DNA of 59,766 nucleotides from Acidimicrobiaceae bacterium. Lineage in GTDB: Bacteria; Actinomycetota; Acidimicrobiia; Acidimicrobiales; Poriferisodalaceae. The stretch's first letter is position 1. Each line of letters begins with the position of its first letter. The stretch spans positions 1-59,766 of the forward strand of contig JAPOPC010000022.1 in NCBI GenBank assembly GCA_026713105.1, in the 5' to 3' direction. The notes beneath the pieces are model-generated. The model was given only the letters and a program-made list of their open reading frames with translations. It was not told the DNA's origin and did not search any database. Positions 31,993 through 44,050 of the stretch are shown here, in pieces. The position numbers and the translations under genes were made by a program.

Positions 31993-33460
31993 CGCAGCGA
32001 CCTTCCAGCGTGAGCCGGCGCAGACGCCCATGCTGGCGATCACCGGCGGCGAGATCGTCGAACGCGGCCACCGTCGGCGTGCCGACATCACGGTGATCGA
32101 CGGCCACATCGTGGGCGTCGACGAACCAGGCCGGTTCCCCCGCGGCAATCTGGAGGATCTCGACGAGCGGCAGCGAGACGAACTGGCTGCAGCTGCACGC
32201 TCCGGCGAAGCCGTGTTCACGCATTTCGACGAGATCGATGCCACGGGATGTGTCGTCACATCCGGGTTCGTGGACCTGTGTGCACGCGTCGCCGAGCCGC
32301 TCAGCGTCGAGCCCGACATCATGCAGATCACCGCCATGGCAGCGGCGCTGGGCGGGTTCACGGCACTGGTCGCCCAGCCCGATACCGATCCGCCGCTGGA
32401 CCGGCTCGGCCAGCTCGCCGAGCTTCGCCGCCTTGGGGGGTCCGCGCCGAACTGTCACATCGTTCCTGCGGCCACGCTCACCTTCGAGCGGGCCGGCGCA
32501 CAGCTCGCACCGCTGGCTGAGCTGGCCGATGCTGGCGTGCGCTGGTTCACTGATGTGGGGCCGCAGCCGGACTGGAGCCTGCTGTGCCGGGCGCTGCAAT
32601 ATGCGGCCCCGCTGGGTGTGACGGTGGCGGTGCGCCCGTCCGGAACGGCGTTCGGCATCGCTGCGCCGATGCACGAAGGCGCTGTCTCAGCCCGGATGGG
32701 CATTGCAGGCGAGCCGGCCGAAGCCGAGCATGTCGCCGCCGCAGCGGCCATCAGCGCAGCGCGCCGCACCCGTGGCCGCCTTCACCTCGACCGCATCAGC
32801 GCAGCGGGAACGGTCGAGCTGGTGCGGGCCGCCAAGGCGGAAGGCCTCGATGTCTCGGCTTCGATCACCGCTGAGCACCTGCTGTTCGTCGACGCTGACG
32901 CTGCGAGCTTCGACCCTTTGATGCGCGCCGAGCCGCCGTACCGCGCCGCCTCCGACCGGGCAGCATTGGTCGCTGGCGTCAACGACCGCACCATCGATGC
33001 CGTGGTCAGCGCACACACGCCGCTGCCGCCGCACGACAAGGACGTGCCGTTCTCCGAAGCGCCTCCTGGATTCGCGTCGCTGGAAACCTGTGCCGCGATC
33101 GTGCTGGGCCATCCCGACATCGAGCTCGATGCGGCGCTGGACGCCCTGTCATGGCGACCCGCCGAGCTGGCCGGCGTCACGCATCTCGGCGGAGGCCCCA
33201 TCCAGCCGGGACAGCCGGCCAACCTCGTGGTGATCGATCTCGACCGGCCATGGACGCAGTTCACCCGCGAAAAGAGCTTCGCGCGGGTGTCGCCACACCA
33301 CGACCGGCGCTTGAATGCGCAGGTGACCGAGACGATCATCGACGGAGCACGGACTGTGCGCTCGGGCTACCCGGAGATGCCCGACGATCTCGCTCGCGAA
33401 CGAGCATCGATTCACGCCCACCGCAGATGGTCTCGGCTTGTGCAGGAGCCAGGCGCATGA
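31985..33460 (+). CDS. Dihydroorotase-like protein lacking metal ligands (PyrC' type)
   Basis: 491 residues from ATG 31985. Overall order matches the amidohydrolase-superfamily dihydroorotase (GFVDL, AAALGGFTALVAQPDT, AAGTVELVRAAKAEGL, GFASLETCAAIVL, QPGQPANLVVIDL). Active-site residues are gone: the usual GFVDLHVHFREPG is GFVDLCARVAEPL (residues 94-106), the HxxH segment is HLDRIS, and the DHAPH aspartate motif is AHTPLPPH. An insertion-like stretch lies at 50-88. Pseudomonas PyrC' is a known inactive subunit needed for ATCase assembly, a plausible role here. A true dihydroorotase is not in the window. Confidence 0.85.
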   Translation: MTDAATFQREPAQTPMLAITGGEIVERGHRRRADITVIDGHIVGVDEPGRFPRGNLEDLDERQRDELAAAARSGEAVFTHFDEIDATGCVVTSGFVDLCARVAEPLSVEPDIMQITAMAAALGGFTALVAQPDTDPPLDRLGQLAELRRLGGSAPNCHIVPAATLTFERAGAQLAPLAELADAGVRWFTDVGPQPDWSLLCRALQYAAPLGVTVAVRPSGTAFGIAAPMHEGAVSARMGIAGEPAEAEHVAAAAAISAARRTRGRLHLDRISAAGTVELVRAAKAEGLDVSASITAEHLLFVDADAASFDPLMRAEPPYRAASDRAALVAGVNDRTIDAVVSAHTPLPPHDKDVPFSEAPPGFASLETCAAIVLGHPDIELDAALDALSWRPAELAGVTHLGGGPIQPGQPANLVVIDLDRPWTQFTREKSFARVSPHHDRRLNAQVTETIIDGARTVRSGYPEMPDDLARERASIHAHRRWSRLVQEPGA

Positions 33461-34653
33461 GCTCCCCGTCGCCGATAACCCCAACCGCAGACAACCTCGC
33501 CGCACCCGCGCCCGGTGCACTGGTCCTCGCCGACGGAACGGTCTTCGAGGGCGAGACGATCGGCGCGCCCGCTCCTGAGCCGGCGGGGACGGCCTCGGGC
33601 GAGGTCGTGTTCAACACGGTGATGACCGGCTACCAGGAAGTCATCACCGACCCGTCGTACGCGGGCCAGATCATCGCGTTCACCTACCCCCATATCGGCA
33701 ACTACGGCACCACCGCGGCCGACGCGGAGTCTCGCCGCCCCTTCTGCCGGGGCGTCGTTGTCCGCGATCTGGCCCGCCGTCGCTCCAACTGGCGTTCCGA
33801 CAGCGACCTCGACGCCTACCTCACCCGCCACGGCATCGCCGGCATCGCCGGCGTGGACACACGCCGGCTCACACGACATGTGCGCGACTGCGGCGCCATG
33901 CCCGGAGCCTTCGGCCCCGCGCCCGACGATGCGGCACTGGCTCGGCTCGCTGCCGAAGCCCAAGCCGAGCCCGGCACCGCCGGAGTCGACCTCGTCAGCG
34001 AGGTCACGACCGCTGAGCCCTACACCGTCGGCGACGGGCCGTGGCGCGTGGTCGCCTACGACCTGGGCATCAAGCGCGCCATTACCGCGAATCTCGGGCG
34101 CATCGCAACCGTCAAGGTCGTGCCGGCCGGCACCGCCGCCGACGAGGTGCTCGCCCGCGAGCCCCACGGCGTGTTCCTCTCGAACGGCCCCGGCGATCCC
34201 CAGATGGCCGGCAGCGTCACCACTGCGCTGGGCGACCTGCTCGGCGAGGTGCCGATCTTCGGCATCTGCCTCGGCCAGCAGGTGCTCGGGCTTGCGCTCG
34301 GAGGCCGCTCCTACAAGCTGCCCTTCGGCCACCACGGCGGCAACGTGCCGGTGCGTGACGAGTCCACCGGCCGCATCGAGATCACCAGCCAGAACCACAA
34401 CTTCGCCATCGAGTCGGGCTCGGTGCCCGGGGTCGACGAGACCCACGTGTGCCTCAACGACGGCGCACTCGAAGGATTCGCCTGCCGCGACCTGCCCGCC
34501 TTCTGCGTGCAGTATCACCCCGAGGCGAGCCCCGGCCCGCATGACTCGCGCTACCTGTTCGACCGCTTCGCCGACCTCATGTCGTCGTTCTGGGGCGGCA
34601 CTCGCCGGCCCAACGGTGCTGCCAGTCGTCTCGGAGGACGCGCCGATGGGTGA
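33457..34653 (+). CDS. carA: Carbamoyl-phosphate synthase small (glutaminase) subunit
   Basis: 398 residues, ATG overlapping the previous stop as ATGA. N-terminal CPSase domain (GEVVFNTVMTGYQEVITDPSY) and C-terminal class I glutaminase with the nucleophile in GICLGQQVLGL and the His/Glu pair in QYHPEASPGPHDS. It supplies ammonia to CarB for carbamoyl phosphate used by PyrB (and by arginine synthesis). The first 20 residues are a Ser/Pro/Ala-rich extension. Confidence 0.96.
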   Translation: MSSPSPITPTADNLAAPAPGALVLADGTVFEGETIGAPAPEPAGTASGEVVFNTVMTGYQEVITDPSYAGQIIAFTYPHIGNYGTTAADAESRRPFCRGVVVRDLARRRSNWRSDSDLDAYLTRHGIAGIAGVDTRRLTRHVRDCGAMPGAFGPAPDDAALARLAAEAQAEPGTAGVDLVSEVTTAEPYTVGDGPWRVVAYDLGIKRAITANLGRIATVKVVPAGTAADEVLAREPHGVFLSNGPGDPQMAGSVTTALGDLLGEVPIFGICLGQQVLGLALGGRSYKLPFGHHGGNVPVRDESTGRIEITSQNHNFAIESGSVPGVDETHVCLNDGALEGFACRDLPAFCVQYHPEASPGPHDSRYLFDRFADLMSSFWGGTRRPNGAASRLGGRADG

Positions 34654-34761
34654 ACCCTCTCGTTGCCGTACCTACTGTTTCGCGCTCTTGTTCGCTGTCG
34701 CTCACGGGCTGCTCGGGCCACGGCTGTGCCTGTCGGCGCAGCCTCTTGGGGGATCGAACTG

Positions 34762-38095
<3,334 letters not shown>

Positions 38096-38103
<8 letters not shown>

Positions 38104-39085
38104 GCGGGGGGCTGCGGGGCCGATCGACATGACCGTGCGGATCGGCAGCGTGGAGCTGCCCAACCCCGTCATGACTGCCTCTGGCACTGCCGGCTACGGC
38201 ACCGAGATCGGCGCCTACGTCGACCTTGCATCGCTAGGCGCTGTGGTGACCAAATCGCTGTCCCCGTTCGACTGGGCAGGCAATCGGGCACCTCGGGTGG
38301 TGGGCACGCCTGCGGGGATGCTCAACGCGGTGGGCCTGCAGAACCCCGGCGCGCAGGCATGGCTCGACAACGAGTTGCCGCGTCTGCGACGCACGGGCGC
38401 CCGCGTCGTGGCCAGCATCTGGGGCCGCACCGTGAACGACTACGCCGCCGCGGCAGGAACGCTCGCGGGTGCCGGCCTCACTGCACTGGAGGTGAACGTG
38501 AGCTGCCCGAACCTCGAAGGCCGCGGCCAGATGTTCGCCTGCGACCCCGTCGCCACTGCGGAGGCCGTCAGCGCATCCAGCGCGGCAGGCGTGCCGGTGT
38601 GGGCCAAGCTCACCCCCAACGTCACCGATCTCGTCGAGATCGCTGAGGCGGCCCTGGGCGCAGGAGCCGAGGCGCTGACGCTCATCAACACCGTGTTCGG
38701 AATGTCGATCGACCCCGAGACCGCGCAGCCCACGCTCGGCAATGGCGGCGGCGGGCTGTCGGGACCGGCCATCCGACCCGTGGCCGTGCGGGCGATCTAC
38801 GACGTGCGTGCGGCGCTCGGCGACGTGCCGATCGTGGGAGTCGGCGGGGTGGCGCACGGGGAGCACGCGGTGGAGCTCATGGCAGCGGGCGCCTGCGCTG
38901 TCCAGGTCGGCACCGCATCGTTCTGGGACCCCAGAGCGCCCCGCAACGTGCTCAAAGAGCTGGCTCGCTGGTGCGAGCGGCACGGCGTGGGCAACGCTGC
39001 CGAATTGACCGGCCGTGCCCACCACGCCCGAACGGCTGGGGGCCCCGCCACCGAAGCCGAGACAGCAGCGCAGGAGCCCGCGTGA
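38096..39085 (+). CDS. pyrD: Dihydroorotate dehydrogenase, class 1 (PyrD B-like)
   Basis: 329 residues. Active-site cysteine in [15 protein letters not shown]/substrate residues in [48 protein letters not shown] and [11 protein letters not shown]. The cysteine (not serine) base makes it class 1, and the sequence looks like the NAD-linked 1B group. No pyrK electron-transfer subunit is in the operon. C-terminal about 25 residues ([19 protein letters not shown]) are a non-conserved tail. Overlaps pyrF as GTGA. Confidence 0.92.
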
Positions 39086-39849
39086 ATCCGCCCGCAGCAG
39101 CCGCACAGGCGTTGAGGCTCTCAGGAGCGCCGGCGCGGGACCACCTGGCCCTCGCGCTCGACGTGGGGGACCGGGCTTCCGCCATGGATCTCGTGGAGCG
39201 CTTCGGCGACGACTTCGGCGTCATGAAGGTCGGTCTGGAGCTCTTCGTCGCCGAGGGCCCCGCTCTTGTTCGCGACCTCATGGCGGCGGGCAGCCGGGTC
39301 TTCTTGGACCTCAAGCTGCACGACATCCCCAACACGGTCGAGCGGGCCGCCCGGCGAGCGGGCGAGCTGGGCATCTGGCTGCTCACGCTGCACACCCAGG
39401 GGGGCCACGACATGCTGGCCGCCGGGGTCCGCGGACTGTCTGACGGTGCTGCTGCGCGCTCGGCCGATATACCGGGTGGCACTGCAGGCGGCGTCGAGCC
39501 GCTGGCGCTCGGCGTCACCGTGCTCACTTCAGACGCAGAAGCTCCACCTGAGGTGCTGGTGGGCCGCGCCGCGCTGGCCGAGCAAGCCGGCTGCGGCGGC
39601 GTCGTGTGCGCTGCGCCCGACCTGCCGACGGTCTCGGCGGCGGCACCGGAGATGCTCCGCGTCGTGCCGGGCATCCGTCCCGCAGGGGCGGAGCGGTCAG
39701 ATCAGCGCCGTGTCGCCACCCCCGCGTCGGCGCTGGCCGCAGGAGCCGACGTGCTCGTCATCGGCCGGGCGGTCACCGCGGCGCCCGACCCGGAGGCTGC
39801 GACGGCAGCCATCGTCGCCGAAGTTTCCGCCGAGCTGGGGGCGCCGTAG
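39082..39849 (+). CDS. pyrF: Orotidine 5'-phosphate decarboxylase
   Basis: 255 residues from GTG 39082, overlapping the pyrD stop. The N-terminal LALALDVGDRASAMDLVER and VMKVGLELF give the first substrate-binding part; the catalytic Lys/Asp cluster is DLKLHDIPNTV; the C-terminal phosphate site is VPGIRPAG and ADVLVIGRAVT. It makes UMP, the last step of the operon's pathway. It is the last pyr gene; mihF follows with its own promoter-like box. Confidence 0.94.
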   Translation: MNPPAAAAQALRLSGAPARDHLALALDVGDRASAMDLVERFGDDFGVMKVGLELFVAEGPALVRDLMAAGSRVFLDLKLHDIPNTVERAARRAGELGIWLLTLHTQGGHDMLAAGVRGLSDGAAARSADIPGGTAGGVEPLALGVTVLTSDAEAPPEVLVGRAALAEQAGCGGVVCAAPDLPTVSAAAPEMLRVVPGIRPAGAERSDQRRVATPASALAAGADVLVIGRAVTAAPDPEAATAAIVAEVSAELGAP

Positions 39850-39901
39850 AGGCTGAGCCGAATGGCGAAGCCGTGTCGCTAAGGCCCATCTACGGCGTAG
39901 C

Positions 39902-39907
39902 TACACT
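39902..39907 (+). promoter_or_regulatory. -10-like box for mihF
   Basis: TACACT lies eight bases before the mihF ATG, within TAGCTACACT. No ribosome site lies between them, consistent with leaderless transcription. Confidence 0.5.
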
Positions 39908-39915
39908 GCACGGCA

Positions 39916-40251
39916 ATGAGTCCGCTGCCTGAACTGAGTGACGAGCAGCGTGCCGAGGCGCTGGCCAAGGCCAAGGAAGCCCGCGAGGTCCGCGCAAACG
40001 TCAAGCACCGGTTGAAGATGGGCCTGCTCACCTTCGACGAGTTGCTGGCCGAAGCAGACAGTGTCGAGAATGTCGGCAAGCTCAAGGCACTGGCTGCCTT
40101 GGAGTCGATGCCGGGTCTCGGCAAAGTCAAGGCCCGCCGCCTGATGGCCGAGATTGGCATCGCCGACAATCGGCGACTGCGAGGTCTCGGCGAGACGCAG
40201 CGGCGCCGTTTGAGCGAGCATTTCGCACAGGATTCCGCCTCAGGCGCGTGA
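39916..40251 (+). CDS. mihF: Actinobacterial integration host factor, MihF type
   Basis: 111 residues. A helical N-terminus (LSDEQRAEALAKAKEAREVRANVKHRLKMG) precedes a helix-two-turn-helix DNA-binding part (LAALESMPGLGKVKARRLMAEIGIADNRRLRGLGETQRRRL). This is the MihF/sIHF nucleoid protein of actinobacteria, unrelated to HU-type IHF, that bends DNA. Family members are about 105 residues. It sits before gmk-rpoZ, the conserved actinobacterial order. Confidence 0.93.
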   Translation: MSPLPELSDEQRAEALAKAKEAREVRANVKHRLKMGLLTFDELLAEADSVENVGKLKALAALESMPGLGKVKARRLMAEIGIADNRRLRGLGETQRRRLSEHFAQDSASGA

Positions 40252-40261
40252 ATACAGTCGC

Positions 40262-40864
40262 ATGACCGACCCGGCGCCCAGCGGCGCTGCGAGTCCCGTC
40301 GCGTCTTGGGGGGTGACCCTCTACGTGGTGTGCGGACCGGGCGGGGCCGGAAAGGGCACGATCGTGGCTGCGTTGGTGGCGCAGGATCCCACGTTGCTGT
40401 TGAGCCGGTCCTGGACGACCCGACCCCGGCGTGTCGGGGAGCTAGCCGAGGCGTACACGTTTGTGACCGCCGAGGAGTTCGACGTCCGAATCGCCTCCGG
40501 GGGGTTCTTGGAGTGGGCCGACTTCTTCGAGTACCGCTACGGAACACCGATGCCGCCGCCCGACCTCGAGAAGGATCTTGTGCTCGAGATCGACGTGCAG
40601 GGCGCTGTCTCGGTGCGCGACCGCGACCCCAGCGCGCTGGTGATCATGGTGCTGCCGCCGAGCCGGGCCGAGCAGGAACGGCGTATGCGCCGGCGGGGCG
40701 ACCCCGACGAAGAAGTCGCACGCCGGCTCGCCAAGGCAGACGAGGAGCTGCCGGTCGGCTACCGGATGGCCGACCTCATCGTGGTCAACCGCGACATCTC
40801 CAGCACGGTGGGCGAGATCGCCGCGTTCGTCGACCGCACCCGCTCCCGGCCGAGTCGTCGGTAG
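40262..40864 (+). CDS. gmk: Guanylate kinase
   Basis: 200 residues. P-loop is CGPGGAGKGTIV, differing from the usual GPSGVGKST in having G-K-G-T as in adenylate kinases. GMP-binding SRSWTTRPRR-GE and FVTAEEF-EW-YRYGTP are present, then VLEIDVQGAVSVR and a C-terminal lid (PDEEVARRLAKADEEL). It phosphorylates GMP to GDP. It follows mihF at 10 bases. Confidence 0.92.
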   Translation: MTDPAPSGAASPVASWGVTLYVVCGPGGAGKGTIVAALVAQDPTLLLSRSWTTRPRRVGELAEAYTFVTAEEFDVRIASGGFLEWADFFEYRYGTPMPPPDLEKDLVLEIDVQGAVSVRDRDPSALVIMVLPPSRAEQERRMRRRGDPDEEVARRLAKADEELPVGYRMADLIVVNRDISSTVGEIAAFVDRTRSRPSRR

Positions 40865-40877
40865 CCTGCAACGTGCG

Positions 40878-41216
40878 ATGACTGAGTCAACCGACACCAT
40901 GATCACCCCGGGGCTCGAAGACCTTCTGTCGAAGGTCGACTCGAAGTTCACGCTGGTGAGCCTCGCCGCCATGCGTTCGCGGCAGATCAACTCGTATTAC
41001 AACCAGCTCGACGGCGGCATCGGCTCGGTTGTGCCGCCGCAGGTGGCTTCAGTCGCCCGCAAGCCGCTCTCGATCGCGTTCGAGGAGATCGACGCCGACA
41101 AGATCACCTTCGAGCGATTCGATCCTGAAGAGCGGGCACGGCTCGAAGCCGAAGCGCTCGCTGCTGCGGAGGCCGACGCGGCGATGCTCGAAGTCGTCCC
41201 CGACCCCGACGAGTAG
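40878..41216 (+). CDS. rpoZ: RNA polymerase omega subunit
   Basis: 112 residues. Conserved ITPGLEDLLSKVDSKFTLVSLAAMRSRQIN near the start and the actinobacterial KPLSIAFEEIDADKI motif. The acidic C-terminal tail (AEADAAMLEVVPDPDE) is typical. A TAGCCT box ends ten bases before the ATG, so it may also have its own promoter. It follows gmk and precedes coaBC, as in other actinobacteria. Confidence 0.95.
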   Translation: MTESTDTMITPGLEDLLSKVDSKFTLVSLAAMRSRQINSYYNQLDGGIGSVVPPQVASVARKPLSIAFEEIDADKITFERFDPEERARLEAEALAAAEADAAMLEVVPDPDE

Positions 41217-41224
41217 CCAGTTCC

Positions 41225-42475
41225 GTGTTCGCAGGGCGCCGCGTCGTGCTCGGCGTCAGCGGCGGCATCGCCGCGTACAAGGCCGTGATCCTGTGCCGGC
41301 TGATGATCGACGCCGGCGCGCACGTGATCCCGGTGATGACCGCCGCGGCCCAGCGATTCGTCGGCAGGGCCACGTTCGATGCCCTGGCCAGCGAGCGAGT
41401 GCTGACGTCGATCTTCGGCGAGAACGATCCGATCCCGCACACCACGCTGGGCCAGACGGCCGATGTGATCGTCGTGGCGCCCGCCACGGCGCGCGTCATC
41501 GGCAGCTACGCCGCTGGCATCTCCGACGGCTTGCTCACCGCTGCGCTGCTTGCGACGCGAGCGCCGGTCGTGGTCTGCCCAGCCATGCACACCGAGATGT
41601 GGGAGCACGATGCCGTGCAGCACAACATCGAGGTACTGAGAGGCCGGGGAGTGCACATGGTGGTTCCCGAGGCGGGCCGTCTGGCCGGCGGCGACATCGG
41701 CACGGGCCGCCTTGCCGAGCCGGCCACGATCTTCGCTGCGGTCGGTGAGGTGCTCGCCGGTCTTCCCGAACGGGACCCAGCCGACGGGCCGCCGCCGCCG
41801 CAACGCGACTTTGCGGGCGTCAGCGTCACGGTCACCGCGGGCGGCACCCGCGAGGCCATCGATCCGGTGCGCTTCATCGGCAACCGGTCATCGGGCAAGC
41901 AGGGCTACGCCATCGCCACCGCCGCCAGGGACCGAGGCGCGGACGTCACACTGATCACGAGCGCCCCGCTCTCGCCGCCCGAAGGCGTGCGGGAGGTCCG
42001 CGTCGAGTCCGCCGCCGAGATGGAGGCTGCCACCGGCGCGCATGCAGATGCCGACGTCATCGTCATGGCCGCCGCGGTTGCCGACTTCCGGCCGGTTGAC
42101 GTTGCGCCGCAGAAGATCAAGAAGGGCAACTCAGGCGAGCGTGCGCAAGCCCCCGTCATCGAGCTCGAGCACACCAACGACATCCTCGCCGGTCTCGGGG
42201 CCCGAAAGCCGCCAGGACAGGTGCTGGTGGGTTTCGCCGCGGAGACCGCTGACGTGCTCGACAACGCTGCGCAGAAGCTGTCCCGCAAGAACCTCGACGT
42301 CATGGTTGCCAACGACGTCTCGGCCGACGGGGCCGGATTCGCTTACGACACCAACATCGTGACGATCCTGCTGGCCGACGGCAGCACGCGCCCGCTGCCC
42401 ATCTGCTCCAAGCGCGAGGTCGCCGACGCCGTGCTGGACACGGTTGCCGAACTTCGCGGAGGCGCGCACCGCTGA
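41225..42475 (+). CDS. coaBC: Bifunctional phosphopantothenoylcysteine decarboxylase / synthetase
   Basis: 416 residues from GTG 41225. CoaC flavoprotein half: VLGVSGGIAAYKAVILCRL, active-site IPHTTLGQTADVIVVAPATA, and CPAMHTEMWEH. CoaB half: TAGGTREAIDPVRFIGNRSSGKQGYAIA, VAPQKIKKG and LVGFAAET. Two consecutive steps of coenzyme A synthesis in one protein. The M-H in PAMHTEMW replaces M-N of the classical motif, as I recall from mycobacterial proteins. Gap to rpoZ is eight bases. Confidence 0.95.
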   Translation: MFAGRRVVLGVSGGIAAYKAVILCRLMIDAGAHVIPVMTAAAQRFVGRATFDALASERVLTSIFGENDPIPHTTLGQTADVIVVAPATARVIGSYAAGISDGLLTAALLATRAPVVVCPAMHTEMWEHDAVQHNIEVLRGRGVHMVVPEAGRLAGGDIGTGRLAEPATIFAAVGEVLAGLPERDPADGPPPPQRDFAGVSVTVTAGGTREAIDPVRFIGNRSSGKQGYAIATAARDRGADVTLITSAPLSPPEGVREVRVESAAEMEAATGAHADADVIVMAAAVADFRPVDVAPQKIKKGNSGERAQAPVIELEHTNDILAGLGARKPPGQVLVGFAAETADVLDNAAQKLSRKNLDVMVANDVSADGAGFAYDTNIVTILLADGSTRPLPICSKREVADAVLDTVAELRGGAHR

Positions 42476-42504
42476 CGGTCTGCTGGGATTCGGCTCCGTC
42501 CGTC

Positions 42505-42534
42505 TAGCCTTGCCGCGCTGCTGCAGTCAGCAGC
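42505..42534 (+). promoter_or_regulatory. metK leader: -10-like box and hairpin
   Basis: TAGCCT (42505-42510) is followed by a perfect 7-bp hairpin GCTGCTG / CAGCAGC with a CAGT loop at 42517-42534, then 36 bases to the metK GTG. The leader is about 55 bases and does not match a SAM riboswitch I know. The hairpin could affect translation or transcript stability. Confidence 0.4.
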
Positions 42535-42570
42535 TCCGACAGGCCGAACACGATCGAATCTGGAGCCACG

Positions 42571-43731
42571 GTGAGCCAGTGGACTTTCACCTCAGAATCG
42601 GTGACTGAAGGCCATCCCGACAAGATGGCCGACCAGATCTCCGACGCCATCCTGGACTCGCTGATCGCCGAGGACGAAGAGGCCAGAGTGGCAGTGGAGA
42701 CGCTGGTCACGACCGGTCTGGTTGTCGTCGCAGGCGAGGTGTCCACCAAGGCATACGTCGACATCCCCCGCGTGGTGCGCGACACCATCGTCGGCATCGG
42801 CTACGACCACGGCGAACTCGGCTTCGACGGCAACACCTGCGGTGTGATGATCGCACTCGACGAGCAGTCCCCCGAGATCACCCAAGGTGTGTTCGGCGGC
42901 GACGATCAGGGTGCGGGCGATCAGGGAATGATGTTCGGCTACGCCTGCCGGGAAACCGATGCGCTCATGCCGCTGCCGATTCACGTCGCGCACCGCATGG
43001 CCGAGCAGCTCACCGAGGCCCGCCGCTCAGGCCGCATCCCGTACCTGCGCCCCGACGGCAAGACGCAGGTGAGCTTCGAATACCAAGACGGTGAGCCGGT
43101 TGCGCTCCGCACGGTTGTCGTGTCGGCGCAGCACCGGGACGGGATCGAGATCGACGCCATGATGCGCCCCGATCTGCTCGAGCACGTCATCAGGCCGACA
43201 CTGCCCGCGCGATTCGCCGACGACGAATTCGAGCTGCTGGTGAACCCGTCGGGCAGCTTCGTCAGCGGCGGGCCCGTCGCCGACGCCGGACTGACCGGGC
43301 GCAAGATCATCGTCGACACCTACGGCGGCTACGCACGTCACGGCGGGGGTGCCTTCAGCGGCAAGGACCCTTCCAAGGTGGACCGGTCGGCCGCATATGG
43401 CGCCCGTTGGGTAGCGAAGAACATCGTGGCCGCCGGCGCAGCGGATCGCTGCGAGATCCAGGTGGCGTACGCCATCGGCCGTGCCGAACCGGTCTCGCTG
43501 CTCACCGAGACGTTCGGGACTTCGACCGTCGATCCTGATGCCATTGCCTCGGCGGTGACCGACGTGTTCGACCTGCGCCCCGCAGCACTGCTGAGAGACT
43601 TGAATCTGCGCCAGCCGATCTTCAAGACCACAGCCGCATACGGCCACTTCGGCCGGGAATCCGACGGCGCAACGTTCCCTTGGGAGCGTCTTGACCGCGT
43701 CGATGAATTGAAATCGGCGCTGGGTTTGTAG
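42571..43731 (+). CDS. metK: S-adenosylmethionine synthase
   Basis: 386 residues from GTG 42571 with a GGAG site upstream. Motifs: [88 protein letters not shown]. It makes SAM from methionine and ATP. Full length, no oddity. It follows coaBC with its own short leader. Confidence 0.97.
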   Translation: MSQWTFTSESVTEGHPDKMADQISDAILDSLIAEDEEARVAVETLVTTGLVVVAGEVSTKAYVDIPRVVRDTIVGIGYDHGELGFDGNTCGVMIALDEQSPEITQGVFGGDDQGAGDQGMMFGYACRETDALMPLPIHVAHRMAEQLTEARRSGRIPYLRPDGKTQVSFEYQDGEPVALRTVVVSAQHRDGIEIDAMMRPDLLEHVIRPTLPARFADDEFELLVNPSGSFVSGGPVADAGLTGRKIIVDTYGGYARHGGGAFSGKDPSKVDRSAAYGARWVAKNIVAAGAADRCEIQVAYAIGRAEPVSLLTETFGTSTVDPDAIASAVTDVFDLRPAALLRDLNLRQPIFKTTAAYGHFGRESDGATFPWERLDRVDELKSALGL

Positions 43732-44050
43732 GGGAGGCGCGCTGGTACGTGCGCCCGCTGGGGAGGCGGCATGAGCCTCTGCTCCCGCGATCCGGCAGGC
43801 GAGAGATTTGCACCGCACCGCATTTCTTGGACGGCGCCATCGCCGCTTCGCCGTGCATCCGATAGGGAACCGGTCGCAACGTCGCAGAGTCTCCTGCCGC
43901 CTCCCCAGCTTTGGCATCTGTGCCTACTGGCTCGAGTTCTCAGCCGCCGGGCGCGACGCCGCCTGAGGGGCGCCCGGCTGCTGCGAGCCTGCGCTGGGGC
44001 ATCGCCGAAACTGCACTCGGGGTCTGAGCGAAGCCGGGCAGACTGCAGCG
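43732..44050. other. 319-base gap between metK and priA
   Basis: No convincing gene. A 9-bp perfect inverted repeat, GCCGGGCGC at 43946-43954 and GCGCCCGGC at 43970-43978, would form a strong hairpin with a 15-base loop but has no T-run. A smaller GGCGC/GCGCC pair lies at about 43736-43757. Open frames through this region run into priA out of frame and look like shadows. Confidence 0.4.

Noticed and set aside
40253..40258. TACAGT as a leaderless promoter for gmk
   Set aside because: Only three bases separate it from the ATG, which would place the start of transcription inside the coding region.
43946..43978. Intrinsic terminator after metK
   Set aside because: The 9-bp inverted repeat is strong but lacks a T-run and has a 15-base loop, more than 200 bases after metK.
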